A stretch of 64,000 nucleotides of DNA from an uncultured Pseudomonadales bacterium (GCA_943846685.1 OX044363.1:62001-126000), one strand, 5' to 3'. Counted from the first letter of the stretch, positions 17,278 through 26,659 are shown. Notes: a model not told the origin generated them from the sequence alone. Program-made: numbers and translations.

Positions 17278-18732
17278 ATGCACAACCTGACTATCGCCGA
17301 GCTTGTAAAAGGGCTGCAGAGCAAAGAATTTACCAGTGTTGAGTTAACTCAGCACTTTTTAGACCGCATCGGCAGCCTAGACTCTGCCTACAATGCAGTG
17401 ATTACCGTTACCGCTGAGCAGGCCCTTAAAGCCGCTGCCGCTGCCGACCAACGACTGGCCGCCGGCAATGCTCCTGAGCTGTGCGGTGTACCCATCCTGC
17501 ATAAAGATATCTTCTGCACCGACGGCGTACGCACTAGCTGCGGCTCAAAAATGCTCGATAACTTTATCCCCCCCTACAATGCCACCGTAGTTGAAAACTT
17601 CGAGCAAGCCGGCGCTGTAGTATTGGGTAAAACCAATATGGACGAGTTCGCCATGGGCTCCTCCAACGAAACCAGCTATTACGGTCCAGTTAAAAACCCC
17701 TGGGCAACCGACTCAGTGCCCGGCGGATCATCTGGCGGATCAGCCGCAGCTGTTGCCGCACGACTGGCACCGGGTGCTACAGCTACAGATACCGGTGGTT
17801 CTATTCGCCAGCCTGCAGCACTCTGCGGGGTTAGCGGAATCAAACCAACCTATGGTCGTGTATCACGCTGGGGCATGATTGCCTTTGCCTCGAGCCTCGA
17901 TCAGGGCGGCCCAATGGCACGCACCGCAGAAGACTGCGCACTCCTGCTTAACTGCATGGCCAGCTACGACGACAAAGACTCTACCTGTATCGACCGCGAA
18001 GTACCGGATTACACCGCCACCCTAAACAGTTCGGTTAAAGGTTTGCGAATTGGCATACCCAAAGAGTACTTCTCCGAAGGCCTGCATCCGGGCACCGATA
18101 AAGCTGTGCGCGCTGCACTGGCCGATCTCGAAGCTCAGGGCGCAGAACTGGTTGAAATCAGCCTACCGAATTCGGCTCTATCAGTACCCGCCTATTATGT
18201 AATCGCACCAGCAGAAGCCTCGGCCAACCTGTCTCGCTTTGATGGCTCGCGCTATGGCTACCGCTGTGAAGACCCTAAAGATTTGCAAGATATGTACTGC
18301 CGCAGCCGTTCCGAAGGCTTTGGTGAGGAAGTGCAGCGACGCATCCTGATCGGCACCTACTGCCTGTCCGCCGGTTACTACGATGCCTATTACGGCAAAG
18401 CCCAACAGGTGCGCCAGCTGATTCAGCAGGATTTTGTCAGTGCTTTCGAAAACGTCGATCTTATTATGGGCCCCACCTGCCCATCCCCAGCCTTTAAAGC
18501 TGGCTCCAAAGGTGATGATCCAGTGGCCATGTATCTGGAAGATATTTACACCATCGCCACCAACCTGGCTGGCCTGCCCGGCATGTCCATTCCCTGCGGC
18601 ATGGTTGAAGACAAGCCAGTTGGCCTGCAGATTATCGGCAACTACTTTGACGAGGCGCGGATGTTAAACGCCGCCCACCAGTACCAGCAGACCAGCGACT
18701 GGCACACACAGGCTCCGGAGGGTATCGCATGA
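17278..18732 (+). CDS. gatA: Glutamyl-tRNA(Gln) amidotransferase subunit A
   Basis: GatA is the amidase subunit that releases ammonia from glutamine. The 484-residue amidase-signature protein has the Ser-cisSer-Lys triad: K76 in H-K-D-I-F, S151 in P-G-G-S-S-G-G-S, and S175 in [10 protein letters not shown]. The 24-residue spacing between the two serines is the family norm. It overlaps gatB by 4 nt (ATGA). Confidence 0.98.
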   Translation: MHNLTIAELVKGLQSKEFTSVELTQHFLDRIGSLDSAYNAVITVTAEQALKAAAAADQRLAAGNAPELCGVPILHKDIFCTDGVRTSCGSKMLDNFIPPYNATVVENFEQAGAVVLGKTNMDEFAMGSSNETSYYGPVKNPWATDSVPGGSSGGSAAAVAARLAPGATATDTGGSIRQPAALCGVSGIKPTYGRVSRWGMIAFASSLDQGGPMARTAEDCALLLNCMASYDDKDSTCIDREVPDYTATLNSSVKGLRIGIPKEYFSEGLHPGTDKAVRAALADLEAQGAELVEISLPNSALSVPAYYVIAPAEASANLSRFDGSRYGYRCEDPKDLQDMYCRSRSEGFGEEVQRRILIGTYCLSAGYYDAYYGKAQQVRQLIQQDFVSAFENVDLIMGPTCPSPAFKAGSKGDDPVAMYLEDIYTIATNLAGLPGMSIPCGMVEDKPVGLQIIGNYFDEARMLNAAHQYQQTSDWHTQAPEGIA

Positions 18733-20186
18733 GTTGGGATACAGTGATCGGGCTAGAGATTCATGTGCAGCTAGCCACCAAAACTAAAATATTCTCCGGT
18801 GCCAGCACCGCCTACGGTGCCGAGCCCAATACTCAGGCCTGCGCCATTGATCTGGCCATGCCCGGAACTCTGCCCGTACTCAATAAGCAGGCAGTCAATT
18901 ACGCCATTATGTTTGGCCTAGCGATTGATGCCGAGATTGGTCAGGTGTCCGCCTTCGAGCGCAAAAACTACTTCTACCCAGATCTGCCCAAAGGCTACCA
19001 GACCACACAGCTAGAAAAACCCATAGTTGGTCGTGGCAATGTTGAGATCCAGCTCGCCGATGGCAGAACTAAAAATGTCCGCATTCACCATGCCCACCTT
19101 GAAGAAGATGCAGGTAAATCCCTTCACGAAGGCAACTTTAACAGCAGCTTTTCCGGTATCGACCTCAATCGCGCCGGCACCCCGCTGATTGAAATCGTCT
19201 CAGAACCGGATATGAGCAATGCCGAAGAAGCGATCGCCTTTGCGAAAAAGATTCACAGTATTGTTACCTCTATAGGTATCTGTGATGGTGAGATGTCTCA
19301 GGGCAGTATGCGCTTTGACGTCAATGTCTCGGTCAAACCCAGCGGCAGCGATACCCTTGGCACCAGAACCGAAACCAAAAACCTCAATTCATTTAAGTTT
19401 ATGGAAGAGGCGATTAAACGCGAAGTCGCCCGTCAGATTGATGTGATTGAAGATGGCGGCACTATCGCTCAGGAAACACGCCTGTATAACGGTGAGACCA
19501 AAGTTGCTCGCTCTATGCGCAGCAAAGAAGAAGCCAATGATTACCGCTACTTCCCCTGCCCCGATCTACTGCCAGTGGTTGTCAGTGATGAACAGGTTGA
19601 AGAGTTGCGCCGCAATCTGCCAGAACTGCCCGATGCCCGTCAGGCGCGCTTTGTTGAGCAGTATGAACTGTCCGAATACGATGCCGGCATACTCAGCAGC
19701 GATGCGGCCATGGCCAACTATTTTGAAACCGTAAGCAGCGCCTGTAAAAACCCTAAACTGGCTGCCAACTGGACCATGGGCGAACTTTCAGCGCGCCTAA
19801 ACAGCCAGGATTTAAGTATTGGCAACAGCCCAGTGAGCGCAGAACAGCTTGCCGGATTAATTGTGCGTATTGCCGACAACAGTATTTCTGGAAAAATGGC
19901 TAAAGAAGTATTTGAAGCTATCTGGGCCGGTGAAGGCAGTGCCGATAAGATTATTGAAGCCCGCGGTTTAAAGCAGGTATCCGATAGCGGTGCTCTGGAA
20001 CAGATGGTCGCCGATGTACTGGCCGCCAATCAGGCAATGGTCGACGACTATATCAATACCGATGAAGCCAAGCGCAAGAAAAAGCTCGGCGGCTTTATGG
20101 GTCAGATTATGAAAGCCTCTAAAGGCCAGGCCAACCCCCAGCAGGTCAATCAAATATTAGCCCAGAAGCTTAACGAGCTTCTTTAG
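18729..20186 (+). CDS. gatB: Aspartyl/glutamyl-tRNA amidotransferase subunit B
   Basis: GatB phosphorylates the tRNA-bound carboxylate and receives ammonia from GatA. The 485-residue product starts [13 protein letters not shown]. It has the GatB/GatE catalytic core including [10 protein letters not shown] at about 81-90, and ends with the YqeY-like tRNA-binding tail ([12 protein letters not shown]). Translation is probably coupled to gatA through the ATGA overlap. Confidence 0.98.
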   Translation: MSWDTVIGLEIHVQLATKTKIFSGASTAYGAEPNTQACAIDLAMPGTLPVLNKQAVNYAIMFGLAIDAEIGQVSAFERKNYFYPDLPKGYQTTQLEKPIVGRGNVEIQLADGRTKNVRIHHAHLEEDAGKSLHEGNFNSSFSGIDLNRAGTPLIEIVSEPDMSNAEEAIAFAKKIHSIVTSIGICDGEMSQGSMRFDVNVSVKPSGSDTLGTRTETKNLNSFKFMEEAIKREVARQIDVIEDGGTIAQETRLYNGETKVARSMRSKEEANDYRYFPCPDLLPVVVSDEQVEELRRNLPELPDARQARFVEQYELSEYDAGILSSDAAMANYFETVSSACKNPKLAANWTMGELSARLNSQDLSIGNSPVSAEQLAGLIVRIADNSISGKMAKEVFEAIWAGEGSADKIIEARGLKQVSDSGALEQMVADVLAANQAMVDDYINTDEAKRKKKLGGFMGQIMKASKGQANPQQVNQILAQKLNELL

Positions 20187-20234
20187 CCAGAATTTAAAAG
20201 CAAAAATTAAGCAGCAAAAAGGAATCATTTAGTT

Positions 20235-20531
20235 ATGTCATTAAAAAAAGATAAACAGAAAGTTCTCGGCGAAGTCTTTGACGATGAGCGAGTAAAAAGC
20301 TTTTTAGATTATCAGGCACCCAAGGGTGTCAGTACTGATTTTCACCTGCTGGAAAAAGCCTATCGCGGGATGAATATCGATAACTTTGTGACCTTTTTGA
20401 ATTTCTTTACAGAGGCTGGCTACGACCTCAATGCCACCAACCCCGAAGGTCAAACCCTGAAACAGGTTGCCGGTGAACACGGTCATGGTGCAGAGTATGT
20501 TGTAGCCTTAACTACGGCAGGTGCTGCGTAG
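20235..20531 (+). CDS. PA4642-family conserved protein
   Basis: The 98-residue soluble product matches the small PA4642-like family of Pseudomonas and relatives, as I remember it: K-K-D-K-Q-K-V-L-G-E-V-F-D-D-E-R-V-K near the start and an E-A-G-Y-D-L-N-A segment in the middle. The family has no established function. It follows gatB by 48 nt on the same strand and has a plausible AAAAAGGA ribosome binding site upstream. No transmembrane segments or cysteines are visible. Confidence 0.75.
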   Translation: MSLKKDKQKVLGEVFDDERVKSFLDYQAPKGVSTDFHLLEKAYRGMNIDNFVTFLNFFTEAGYDLNATNPEGQTLKQVAGEHGHGAEYVVALTTAGAA

Positions 20532-20668
20532 CAAAAGTAACAATCCAAAGAGCTCCAACTCTGGGGCTCTGATGCCGAAGCCGCTGCAAAAATTATCCCC
20601 TCCTGCTGAATAATTAAATTACACTCAGAAGGTACTATTTAAATCTATAAATAAAAAAGGGGTCATAA

Positions 20669-21037
20669 ATGAACTTTCTCGACAAGTATCAAGAAGAAAC
20701 CTACGCACTGCTAAGAATCGTCAGCGGCTTTCTATTTATCTGGCACGGCACGCAAAAACTAATTAACTTTCCCGCCGATTTTCCCTACCCACTCAACCCA
20801 TTAATGTACGCCGCCGGCACCATAGAGATGATTGGCGGAGCTCTAGTGATGATTGGCCTATTCACCCGCCCAGCGGCCTTTATCTGCAGTGGCACCATGG
20901 CCGCAGCCTACTGGATGGCCCATGGTATGAATCACCTTTTCCCAATCCTTAACGGTGGTGAATTAGCCGCTCTCTTCTGCTTTGCATTTTTGTTTATTGC
21001 CGCCCGCGGCCCAGGTATCTGGAGTCTCGACAAGTAG
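20669..21037 (+). CDS. DoxX-family inner-membrane protein
   Basis: The 122-residue product has four hydrophobic segments and the DoxX pattern: an N-terminal R-I-V-S-G-F-L-F-I-W-H-G-T-Q-K-L, then G-T-I-E-M-I-G-G-A-L-V-M-I-G-L-F-T-R-P-A. DoxX proteins are small quinone-linked or redox-associated membrane proteins of uncertain role. A GGGG ribosome binding site lies 6 nt before the ATG. The gene appears to be monocistronic, ending at a strong terminator. Confidence 0.85.
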   Translation: MNFLDKYQEETYALLRIVSGFLFIWHGTQKLINFPADFPYPLNPLMYAAGTIEMIGGALVMIGLFTRPAAFICSGTMAAAYWMAHGMNHLFPILNGGELAALFCFAFLFIAARGPGIWSLDK

Positions 21038-21054
21038 ATCAAAAGCATCACAGA

Positions 21055-21079
21055 GGGCGCTGCAATAGCGCCCTTTTTT
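21055..21079 (+). terminator. Rho-independent terminator after the DoxX gene
   Basis: GGGCGC (21055-21060) and GCGCCC (21068-21073) form a GC-rich stem with a 7-nt loop, followed directly by a run of T residues. Confidence 0.85.
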
Positions 21080-21162
21080 AATCTCACCGAAAGTCAAAAC
21101 AGGCAACAAATCCCCGTCAGTCTGCTACGTTTATACAGAGCTCGTAAAAAGTTGCAGCGCTG

Positions 21163-21591
21163 ATGAACAACCTGAGAAGCAAGCTAAACTCTTACTATAT
21201 TACCGCCGTACTGGGTGTGGTTTTCGCCATTGTTGGTTTTAGCTACAACGCTTGGCGTATGGAAGTCACCGAAGATAACAGCAATATTCGCACCGCAGCT
21301 TTTTCGGTACTTTCAGAACTTGCCGAACTCGAACAGATAATTTATGCCGCTCATTACGATCAGGATCCGGTTGCCGGCAGCCCAAGAAAAGGCTGGGTAA
21401 AAATCGGCTTAATTAGTGATTTAAGTATGCTGATCAGCGAGCCTGTTAGTCTCGCCGCGGAAAGACTTAAATCTATTTGGTCCTATCACTGGGAAGATAT
21501 TCCCAACGACATTGAAGCCACCGATAAAACCATTGCCGAAATCGACAAGGTTCGCGCAGAGATTAAACTCACGCTCAAATCCTTGGACTAA
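21163..21591 (+). CDS. Small membrane-anchored protein of unknown function
   Basis: I do not recognise this 142-residue protein. It has an uncleaved N-terminal hydrophobic segment at about residues 13-30 (I-T-A-V-L-G-V-V-F-A-I-V-G-F). A mainly helical, acidic periplasmic or cytoplasmic domain follows, with two tryptophans near 106 and 111. It ends 2 nt before the uracil-DNA-glycosylase-like gene, so the two are probably co-transcribed. Confidence 0.65.
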   Translation: MNNLRSKLNSYYITAVLGVVFAIVGFSYNAWRMEVTEDNSNIRTAAFSVLSELAELEQIIYAAHYDQDPVAGSPRKGWVKIGLISDLSMLISEPVSLAAERLKSIWSYHWEDIPNDIEATDKTIAEIDKVRAEIKLTLKSLD

Positions 21592-21593
21592 AT

Positions 21594-22181
21594 ATGGGCG
21601 ATCTAAACTCACTACTCTGCGAGGTTCGCGCCTGCACAATCTGCGAGCCCTATCTGCCCAATGCTGCGCGACCGATCTTGCAACTGCATCCGCAAGCAAA
21701 AATTTTAGTTGCCGGTCAGGCGCCCGGACGCAGGGTTCACGCCTCAGGTATACCCTTCGATGACCCCAGCGGCGACCGTCTGCGAGACTGGATGGGTATT
21801 TCCAAAGAGATTTTCTACAACCCGCAACAGATAGCTATTGTGCCTATGGGTTTTTGTTTTCCGGGCACTGGAAAATCCGGGGACCTACCGCCCAGACCCG
21901 AGTGCGCAGAGACCTGGCGCCATAAACTTCTCAATCGACTACCCAATATTCAGAGCACAATGGTTATTGGAAAGTATGCTCAGGATTATCATTTTTCCCA
22001 GTCAAAAAAATCCGTCACTCAGCTAGTAGAAAATTGGCGTGAATACTGGCCCAACCGAATTCCACTGCCTCACCCAAGCCCGCGCAACAATCTCTGGCTG
22101 CGTAAAAATCCATGGTTTGAAGCTGAACTGGTTCCATTGATACAGGGACGCATTAAAGAAATTTTGGCAGCGGACTTATAG
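21594..22181 (+). CDS. Uracil-DNA glycosylase superfamily protein
   Basis: The 195-residue product fits the uracil-DNA-glycosylase-like fold. It has the N-terminal motif G-Q-A-P-G-R-R at about 41-47 followed by G-I-P-F-D-D-P-S-G, and a C-terminal H-P-S-P-R-N at about 160-165, the equivalent of the family's catalytic histidine loop. An early C-x-x-C pair (C15, C18) recalls family 4 enzymes, but I do not see a complete four-cysteine Fe-S set. Members of this branch are often annotated only as UDG-family, and activity is not assured. Confidence 0.8.
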   Translation: MGDLNSLLCEVRACTICEPYLPNAARPILQLHPQAKILVAGQAPGRRVHASGIPFDDPSGDRLRDWMGISKEIFYNPQQIAIVPMGFCFPGTGKSGDLPPRPECAETWRHKLLNRLPNIQSTMVIGKYAQDYHFSQSKKSVTQLVENWREYWPNRIPLPHPSPRNNLWLRKNPWFEAELVPLIQGRIKEILAADL

Positions 22182-22282
22182 GTTTATAGTCGCGATCAAG
22201 CCTTTTATAGAGGCAGATCAATGCAGGATTAAAGCGACTGGATTAGCTTATCGGTGTTATTTCAGAAAAAGGAAATCCTGCC

Positions 22283-22384
22283 ATGCTAAAGACTAACCGC
22301 CATTTGATTTACTTTGCCGTAGGCCTGCTAGCCATACCCATTGTCCTCTGCCTGATCATTATTATTGTCTTATCAGTAGCCTAA
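22283..22384 (+). CDS. 33-residue single-span membrane peptide (candidate)
   Basis: A short open frame, M-L-K-T-N-R-H then a continuous hydrophobic stretch of about 25 residues, ends at two adjacent stop codons. AAGGAAA lies at a normal distance before the ATG. The positive N-terminus and single helix are typical of small bacterial membrane proteins. It lies alone in an otherwise empty 323-nt gap (22182-22504). No homologue is known to me, and expression is unproven. Confidence 0.45.
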   Translation: MLKTNRHLIYFAVGLLAIPIVLCLIIIIVLSVA

Positions 22385-22504
22385 TAAGCCATCTATATAG
22401 CCCTGGGGCTTTGCAGAATTGCTCGCCATAGTCTAAATATAGGTGATAAATAACTCTCTCCCTCCCCCAAAAGAATTAAGGGGTTAAGGGATTAAGGACT
22501 GATC

Positions 22505-23405
22505 ATGGATTTGGCGGTTTTTGCATTATTTGTGCTCTGTGGAATCTATGTACAACACCGCGGTGTAGTGCAGCATGAAAAGTTGAGCCGCAAGCTCACC
22601 GACCACTCGAATCTCTTTGGCCCCATCAACTGCCTTTTTTACAGCTTCTCCAAAGTCCCAACCAGCCCTTACCTCGATCTGGAAAACTTTCCCCAGCTGC
22701 AAATTCTTCAAGATAACTGGCAGATCATTCGCGATGAGGCCCTTGCCCTCAATGAACAGGCGCAGATTAAATCCTCAGATAAACTCGACGATATTGGCTT
22801 TAACTCTTTCTTTCGTACCGGCTGGAAACGCTTTTATCTAAAGTGGTACGGATCAAGCTCTGGATTCAGCCAAGCAACTCTGCCCACAAACTGTGGCACT
22901 GCTCGAAAGTATTCCGACGGTTAAGGGTGCAATGTTTGCCATGCTGCCGCCCGGTGCCCGACTGGTAAAACACCGCGATCCCTATGCCGGCTCACTGCGC
23001 TATCACCTGGGCCTGGTCACCCCCAACTCTGATAACTGTTATATCAATGTCGATGGCCAGCGCTATTCTTGGCGCGATGGCGAAGCGGTGATATTTGATG
23101 AGACATTTATTCATTACGCCGAAAACACATCAGAGCAAAACCGAATTATTTTATTTGTCGACGTGAAACGTCCAGTGGCCTTTTTTCTGGTCGATTGGAT
23201 CAATAGATTATTTTCTCGTGTGGTACTGGGTGCCTCGGCGACTAAGAATATTGATGGCGACAAAATCGGTTTTTTAAACAGAATTTTTTCATCGATTTAT
23301 AAGGTTCGTATCCTCGGCAAAAAGATAAAAGCCTATAACCGCAGGCTCTATTATATTTTGCAGTACGGGCTGTATGCCTGGCTGATCTACCTGATTTTTT
23401 TCTAA
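22505..23405 (+). pseudogene. lpxO: LpxO-like lipid A hydroxylase (aspartyl/asparaginyl beta-hydroxylase family), frameshifted
   Basis: LpxO is an Fe(II)/2-oxoglutarate enzyme that 2-hydroxylates a secondary acyl chain of lipid A at the inner membrane. Two overlapping frames together give a full-length protein. The first (from 22505) has the membrane anchor, then P-T-S-P-Y, D-N-W-Q-I-I and G-W-K-R-F-Y-L-K-W-Y-G. The second continues with L-C-P-Q-T-V-A-L-L-E-S-I-P, the iron ligands H-R-D-P-Y-A-G-S-L-R-Y-H and the Y-S-W-R-D-G-E-A-V segment. The shift lies in 22853-22865, where 13 nt replace the expected 12, so a one-base insertion is the simplest cause. It is either an inactivated gene or a sequence error. 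Confidence 0.85.
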
Positions 23406-23497
23406 GGCCGGTAATTTAAGTTTTAAGATTAAGTTTACCTGAGGGGGACAAATCCAATAAACGCCTAAAAAGGCTAACAATTAAAGGAGCCAAGATC

Positions 23498-23909
23498 ATG
23501 TTAAAACGTAATCTATTAGCAATTGCTGCTGTATTTATTGTCTGGTCAATTCTCGACTATTTAATCCACGGCATACTGCTGCAATCATCCTACGAGGCAA
23601 CCGTAAATCTCTGGCGGCCTATGGAGGAGATGAACGCACTGTTGTGTTATGGGGTGAAACTGGGCTTTAGCATCTGCTTTGTGCTGATCTACGATCTGCT
23701 GATCAGTGAAAAGTCACTCCACAACTGGCATTAAATTCGGCCTGCTACTGGGCCTTGGCAATGGCTTGATGGCTCTGGGTAGCTATGTGTATATGCCAAT
23801 CCCACTGACTATGGCAGAAGCCTGGTTTGCAGCAACCCTGGTGCAGACCGGTGTATCTGGTGCTATTGTCGGCGCCCTTATCAAAAAGCCACAATCTTTA
23901 GCTATCTAA
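23498..23909 (+). pseudogene. Small conserved multi-span membrane protein, frameshifted
   Basis: Two overlapping frames form one protein of about 136 residues. The first (23498-23734) has two hydrophobic segments around L-L-A-I-A-A-V-F-I-V-W-S-I-L-D-Y-L-I-H-G and F-S-I-C-F-V-L-I-Y-D-L-L-I. The second, in the +1 frame, continues T-T-G-I-K-F-G-L-L-L-G-L-G-N-G and a final helix. The break is in about 23717-23723. I know similar intact proteins of this pattern but no function or family name with certainty. A GGAG ribosome binding site precedes the start. It may be a true pseudogene or a one-base sequence error. Confidence 0.7.
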
Positions 23910-24033
23910 CATTAGCCATGTAAACTCTGCAAAAATTACGGCCGTCTAAAACCTATACTGCCAGCCAACTTAAAAAGCTTTAAACTGGCTGGCAGGGACG
24001 GCCGTATAACAGTCAAACCAGCGACTGTTATCC

Positions 24034-24183
24034 ATGCCAAAAACCCTCAAAAAATCTGATTTTCCAGCCAAGCTTTGCCCTGTTTGCCAGCGACCCTTTG
24101 TATGGCGCAAGAAATGGGAAAAGGTCTGGCATGAAGTGCGCTACTGTTCGCAGCGCTGCAGAACCGATGCCCGTAAAAAATAA
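24034..24183 (+). CDS. DUF2256 zinc-binding-type peptide
   Basis: The 49-residue basic protein has C-P-V-C at 15-18, R-P-F-V-W-R-K-K-W near 20-28 and C-S-Q-R-C at 38-42. This is the diagnostic DUF2256 layout, suggesting one bound zinc. The function is unknown, but these genes recur beside photolyase/cryptochrome-type genes and FAD oxidoreductases in marine bacteria. The next gene is an FAD-dependent oxidoreductase 17 nt downstream, so they are likely co-transcribed. The start ATG has the family's M-P-K N-terminus. Confidence 0.88.
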   Translation: MPKTLKKSDFPAKLCPVCQRPFVWRKKWEKVWHEVRYCSQRCRTDARKK

Positions 24184-24200
24184 CTGATAAGACTGACTTT

Positions 24201-25205
24201 ATGCCCGACCCTACATCGAAATCCCCTATCCAGCACAGCATTGATATTCTAATTATTGGCGCCGGTCTGGCAGGACTCAGTGCCGCCAGCGATCTGCAGC
24301 AGGCAGGCCACAATGTAATGCTGGTAGACAAAGGTCGTGGACTGGGCGGTCGTCTGGCGGGACGGCGTATTGGTGAGGCCAGCTTTGATCACGGCGCGCA
24401 GTTTATGACTGCCCGCGGTCCACGCTTTCAAAAAACTGTCGCAGAGTGGATAGAAGCAGGTATCGCTGAAGAGTGGTACAGCAGCTATCCCGGGCATCAG
24501 AATAGTCATCCGCGCTACCGCGGCGTGCCGACCATGACCGCTATCGCAAAATATCTGGCAACCGACCTCAATATTCTTCGTTCAGTGCGAGTGCTGGAGA
24601 TAGCGCAAGATAATAATCAGTGGCTGGCAACGCTCGACAATGGCGAAAGCATCAGCGCCAAATCGATGATTATCACCTCACCGATTCCGCAAACCCTGGA
24701 TCTTTTAGCTTCCGGCAATATTCAAATACCTGCTGACAAGCTGGCAAGGTTGCAGCGCATTGAATATGAAGCCTGCATTGCAGTAATGGCGGTTCTGGAT
24801 AGCCCCTCAAGTATTCTCGCCCCCGGAGCAATGGTTATTGAAGATAGCCCAATCGCCTGGATCAGCGACAATCAACAAAAAGGCGTGTCGAAAATCCCAG
24901 CCGTAACTATTCATGGCAGCGGTGCTTTTAGCGCTAAATATTTTGATAGTGACCGTATGGCCTCCGGCCAGCAATTAATTGATGCGGCGCTCCCTCTGCT
25001 AGGTGCCAAAGTTACCGATTATCAGGTACACGGCTGGCTCTACAGCAAGCCTACGGTAGTCGACCCGGAATCCTGTATGTTATTGACCGATGGCACAGAG
25101 CTGCCACCGCTGGTATTGGCTGGTGATGCCTTCGATGGGCCAAAAGTTGAGGGTGCCGTCAGCTCCGGCTGGGCCGCCGCAGCAGTACTTGCCAGTCTAG
25201 TTTAA
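24201..25205 (+). CDS. FAD-dependent amine oxidase-like / renalase-like oxidoreductase
   Basis: The 334-residue protein has an N-terminal dinucleotide-binding motif G-A-G-L-A-G-L-S-A-A at about 17-26, then D-K-G-R-G-L-G-G-R-L. Next comes the family segment F-D-H-G-A-Q-F-M-T-A-R at about 67-77. The C-terminal FAD loop L-A-G-D-A-F-D-G-P-K-V-E-G-A-V-S-S-G closes the fold. This is the renalase-like branch of the NAD/FAD oxidoreductases. The substrate is unknown. Pairing with the DUF2256 gene suggests a light- or stress-related role, which is inference. Confidence 0.85.
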   Translation: MPDPTSKSPIQHSIDILIIGAGLAGLSAASDLQQAGHNVMLVDKGRGLGGRLAGRRIGEASFDHGAQFMTARGPRFQKTVAEWIEAGIAEEWYSSYPGHQNSHPRYRGVPTMTAIAKYLATDLNILRSVRVLEIAQDNNQWLATLDNGESISAKSMIITSPIPQTLDLLASGNIQIPADKLARLQRIEYEACIAVMAVLDSPSSILAPGAMVIEDSPIAWISDNQQKGVSKIPAVTIHGSGAFSAKYFDSDRMASGQQLIDAALPLLGAKVTDYQVHGWLYSKPTVVDPESCMLLTDGTELPPLVLAGDAFDGPKVEGAVSSGWAAAAVLASLV

Positions 25206-25230
25206 TCACTTCGGCTAAACCGCAATTACT

Positions 25231-25261
25231 TTAAACTCTTAGTTATATTGGTGTTTATAAT
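25231..25261 (+). promoter_or_regulatory. Candidate sigma-70 promoter for the PhnA-family gene
   Basis: A perfect -10 hexamer TATAAT at 25256-25261 with a weak TTAAAC at 25231-25236 (19-nt spacer). The start codon of the next gene is 37 nt downstream. Confidence 0.4.
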
Positions 25262-25297
25262 GCAGAACAAATAATAATTTATAAGCAGCGTTTAACC

Positions 25298-25876
25298 ATG
25301 ACCACAGAATCAGATCTTCAGGCCCGCAGTGGCTCCATCTGCGAACTTTGCTCTAGCAGCGAGCAACTTGATGTTTTTCCCGTACTACCCTCTGATGAAA
25401 CTGCCGACCAATCGGTACTGATCTGTGCTACCTGTTCAAATCAAATCAATAATCCAGATAGCGTCGATATCAATCACTGGCGCTGCCTTAATGACAGTAT
25501 GTGGAGCCAGGTGCCTGCGGTTCAGGTTATGGCATGGCGAATGCTGACTAGACTCAGCGCTGAGGGCTGGCCACAGGAATTGCTGGATATGCTCTATCTG
25601 GATGACCAGACGCTAAGCTGGGCTCAGGCCACTGGCGAAGGTCAAATAGATGAAGATGCGGTTATTCATAAAGATTGCAATGGCGCCGTACTTGCCGCAG
25701 GTGATACGGTAACCCTGACCAAAGATCTGAATGTGAAAGGCACCAGCTTTACCGCCAAACGCGGCACCGCAGTGCGCAATATCTCACTGGTATCCAGCAA
25801 TGAAGAACATATAGAAGGCCGGGTAAACGGCACACAGATTGTCATACTGACCAAATTCGTAAAGAGGGCAAACTAA
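25298..25876 (+). CDS. PhnA/YjdM-family protein
   Basis: The 192-residue product has an N-terminal zinc-ribbon-like half with C-E-L-C at about 14-17 and C-A-T-C at about 43-46. The conserved C-terminal PhnA domain contains D-C-N-G, A-G-D-T-V-T-L-T-K-D-L-N-V-K-G and R-G-T-x-V-R-N-I. E. coli YjdM, historically called PhnA, is not part of the C-P lyase and has no settled function. The stop overlaps the next ATG by 1 nt, coupling it to the aldolase-like gene. Confidence 0.85.
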   Translation: MTTESDLQARSGSICELCSSSEQLDVFPVLPSDETADQSVLICATCSNQINNPDSVDINHWRCLNDSMWSQVPAVQVMAWRMLTRLSAEGWPQELLDMLYLDDQTLSWAQATGEGQIDEDAVIHKDCNGAVLAAGDTVTLTKDLNVKGTSFTAKRGTAVRNISLVSSNEEHIEGRVNGTQIVILTKFVKRAN

Positions 25877-26610
25877 TGGCACAGACCGAACAAGAATTGC
25901 GCGTTCAACTCGCAGCCTGCTACCGCATATTTGACTATATGGGTTGGACTGAACTGATCTACAACCATATTACCGTCAAACTGCCCGGGGACGAGCACCA
26001 CTTTTTAATCAACCCCTACGGCCTGCATTACAGCGAAGTCACCGCCTCAAATCTGGTCAAGGTGGATATCGAAGGTAATATAGTTGAAGAGACTGGCTAT
26101 GCCGTGAATCCCGCCGGCATTGTGATCCATACCGCCATTCACGCCGCACGCTCGGATGTGGTCTGTATTGCCCACACCCATACGAATGCCGGCATGGCCG
26201 TTGCCTGTTCCAAGGAGGGGCTGCGCAACGATAACTTCTATTCGGCACTGCTGCACAATCGCGTCGCCTATCACGACTTTGAAGGCATCACTTTAATGGA
26301 CGATGAAAAGCCGCGTCTGGTTGCCAATCTGGGCGATAAAAATATGCTGATACTGCGCAACCATGGTCTACTGGCCTGTGGCCGCAGTATTGCCGAGGCC
26401 TTTCAAAGCATATGGGCGATGCAGCGCGCCTGCGAAGTTCAGGTGGCTGGCGACTCGACCGGTAAGCAGATGATTCCGGTTGGCGCTGATGTGCTGGCGA
26501 GAACTGAGCAGTTAATGACTATGCAAAGTATGGGGCAGCCCATTGGTGAGCTTGAATTTGCCGCATTGACTAGAATTATTGAAAGGTTAGATCCTAGCTA
26601 TAAAGACTGA
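25876..26610 (+). CDS. Class II aldolase/adducin-family protein
   Basis: The 244-residue cytosolic product has the class II aldolase fold signatures. These are I-Y-N-H-I-T near 28-33, the zinc histidines in H-T-H-T at H100 and H102, and a later R-N-H-G-L at about 162-166. Family members are fuculose-phosphate or ribulose-phosphate aldolases/epimerases, but this variant is also like the adducin-type proteins without known substrate. The start overlaps the PhnA-like stop. The stop codon lies in a 14-bp tandem repeat. Confidence 0.88.
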   Translation: MAQTEQELRVQLAACYRIFDYMGWTELIYNHITVKLPGDEHHFLINPYGLHYSEVTASNLVKVDIEGNIVEETGYAVNPAGIVIHTAIHAARSDVVCIAHTHTNAGMAVACSKEGLRNDNFYSALLHNRVAYHDFEGITLMDDEKPRLVANLGDKNMLILRNHGLLACGRSIAEAFQSIWAMQRACEVQVAGDSTGKQMIPVGADVLARTEQLMTMQSMGQPIGELEFAALTRIIERLDPSYKD

Positions 26611-26637
26611 GCTATAAAGATTGAGTTATAAAGACTG
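26596..26637 (+). repeat. Three-copy 14-bp tandem repeat over the aldolase stop codon
   Basis: The unit agctataaagactg occurs at 26596, 26610 and 26624 with one change in each later copy. The stop codon of the aldolase-family gene spans the end of the first copy. Confidence 0.88.
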
Positions 26638-26659
26638 ATTTATTAAACCAAGGACGACG

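Noticed and set aside
20551..20575. Hairpin agagctcca/tggggctct as a terminator after the PA4642-like gene
   Set aside because: The stem has a mismatch and no T-run follows, so it is weak.
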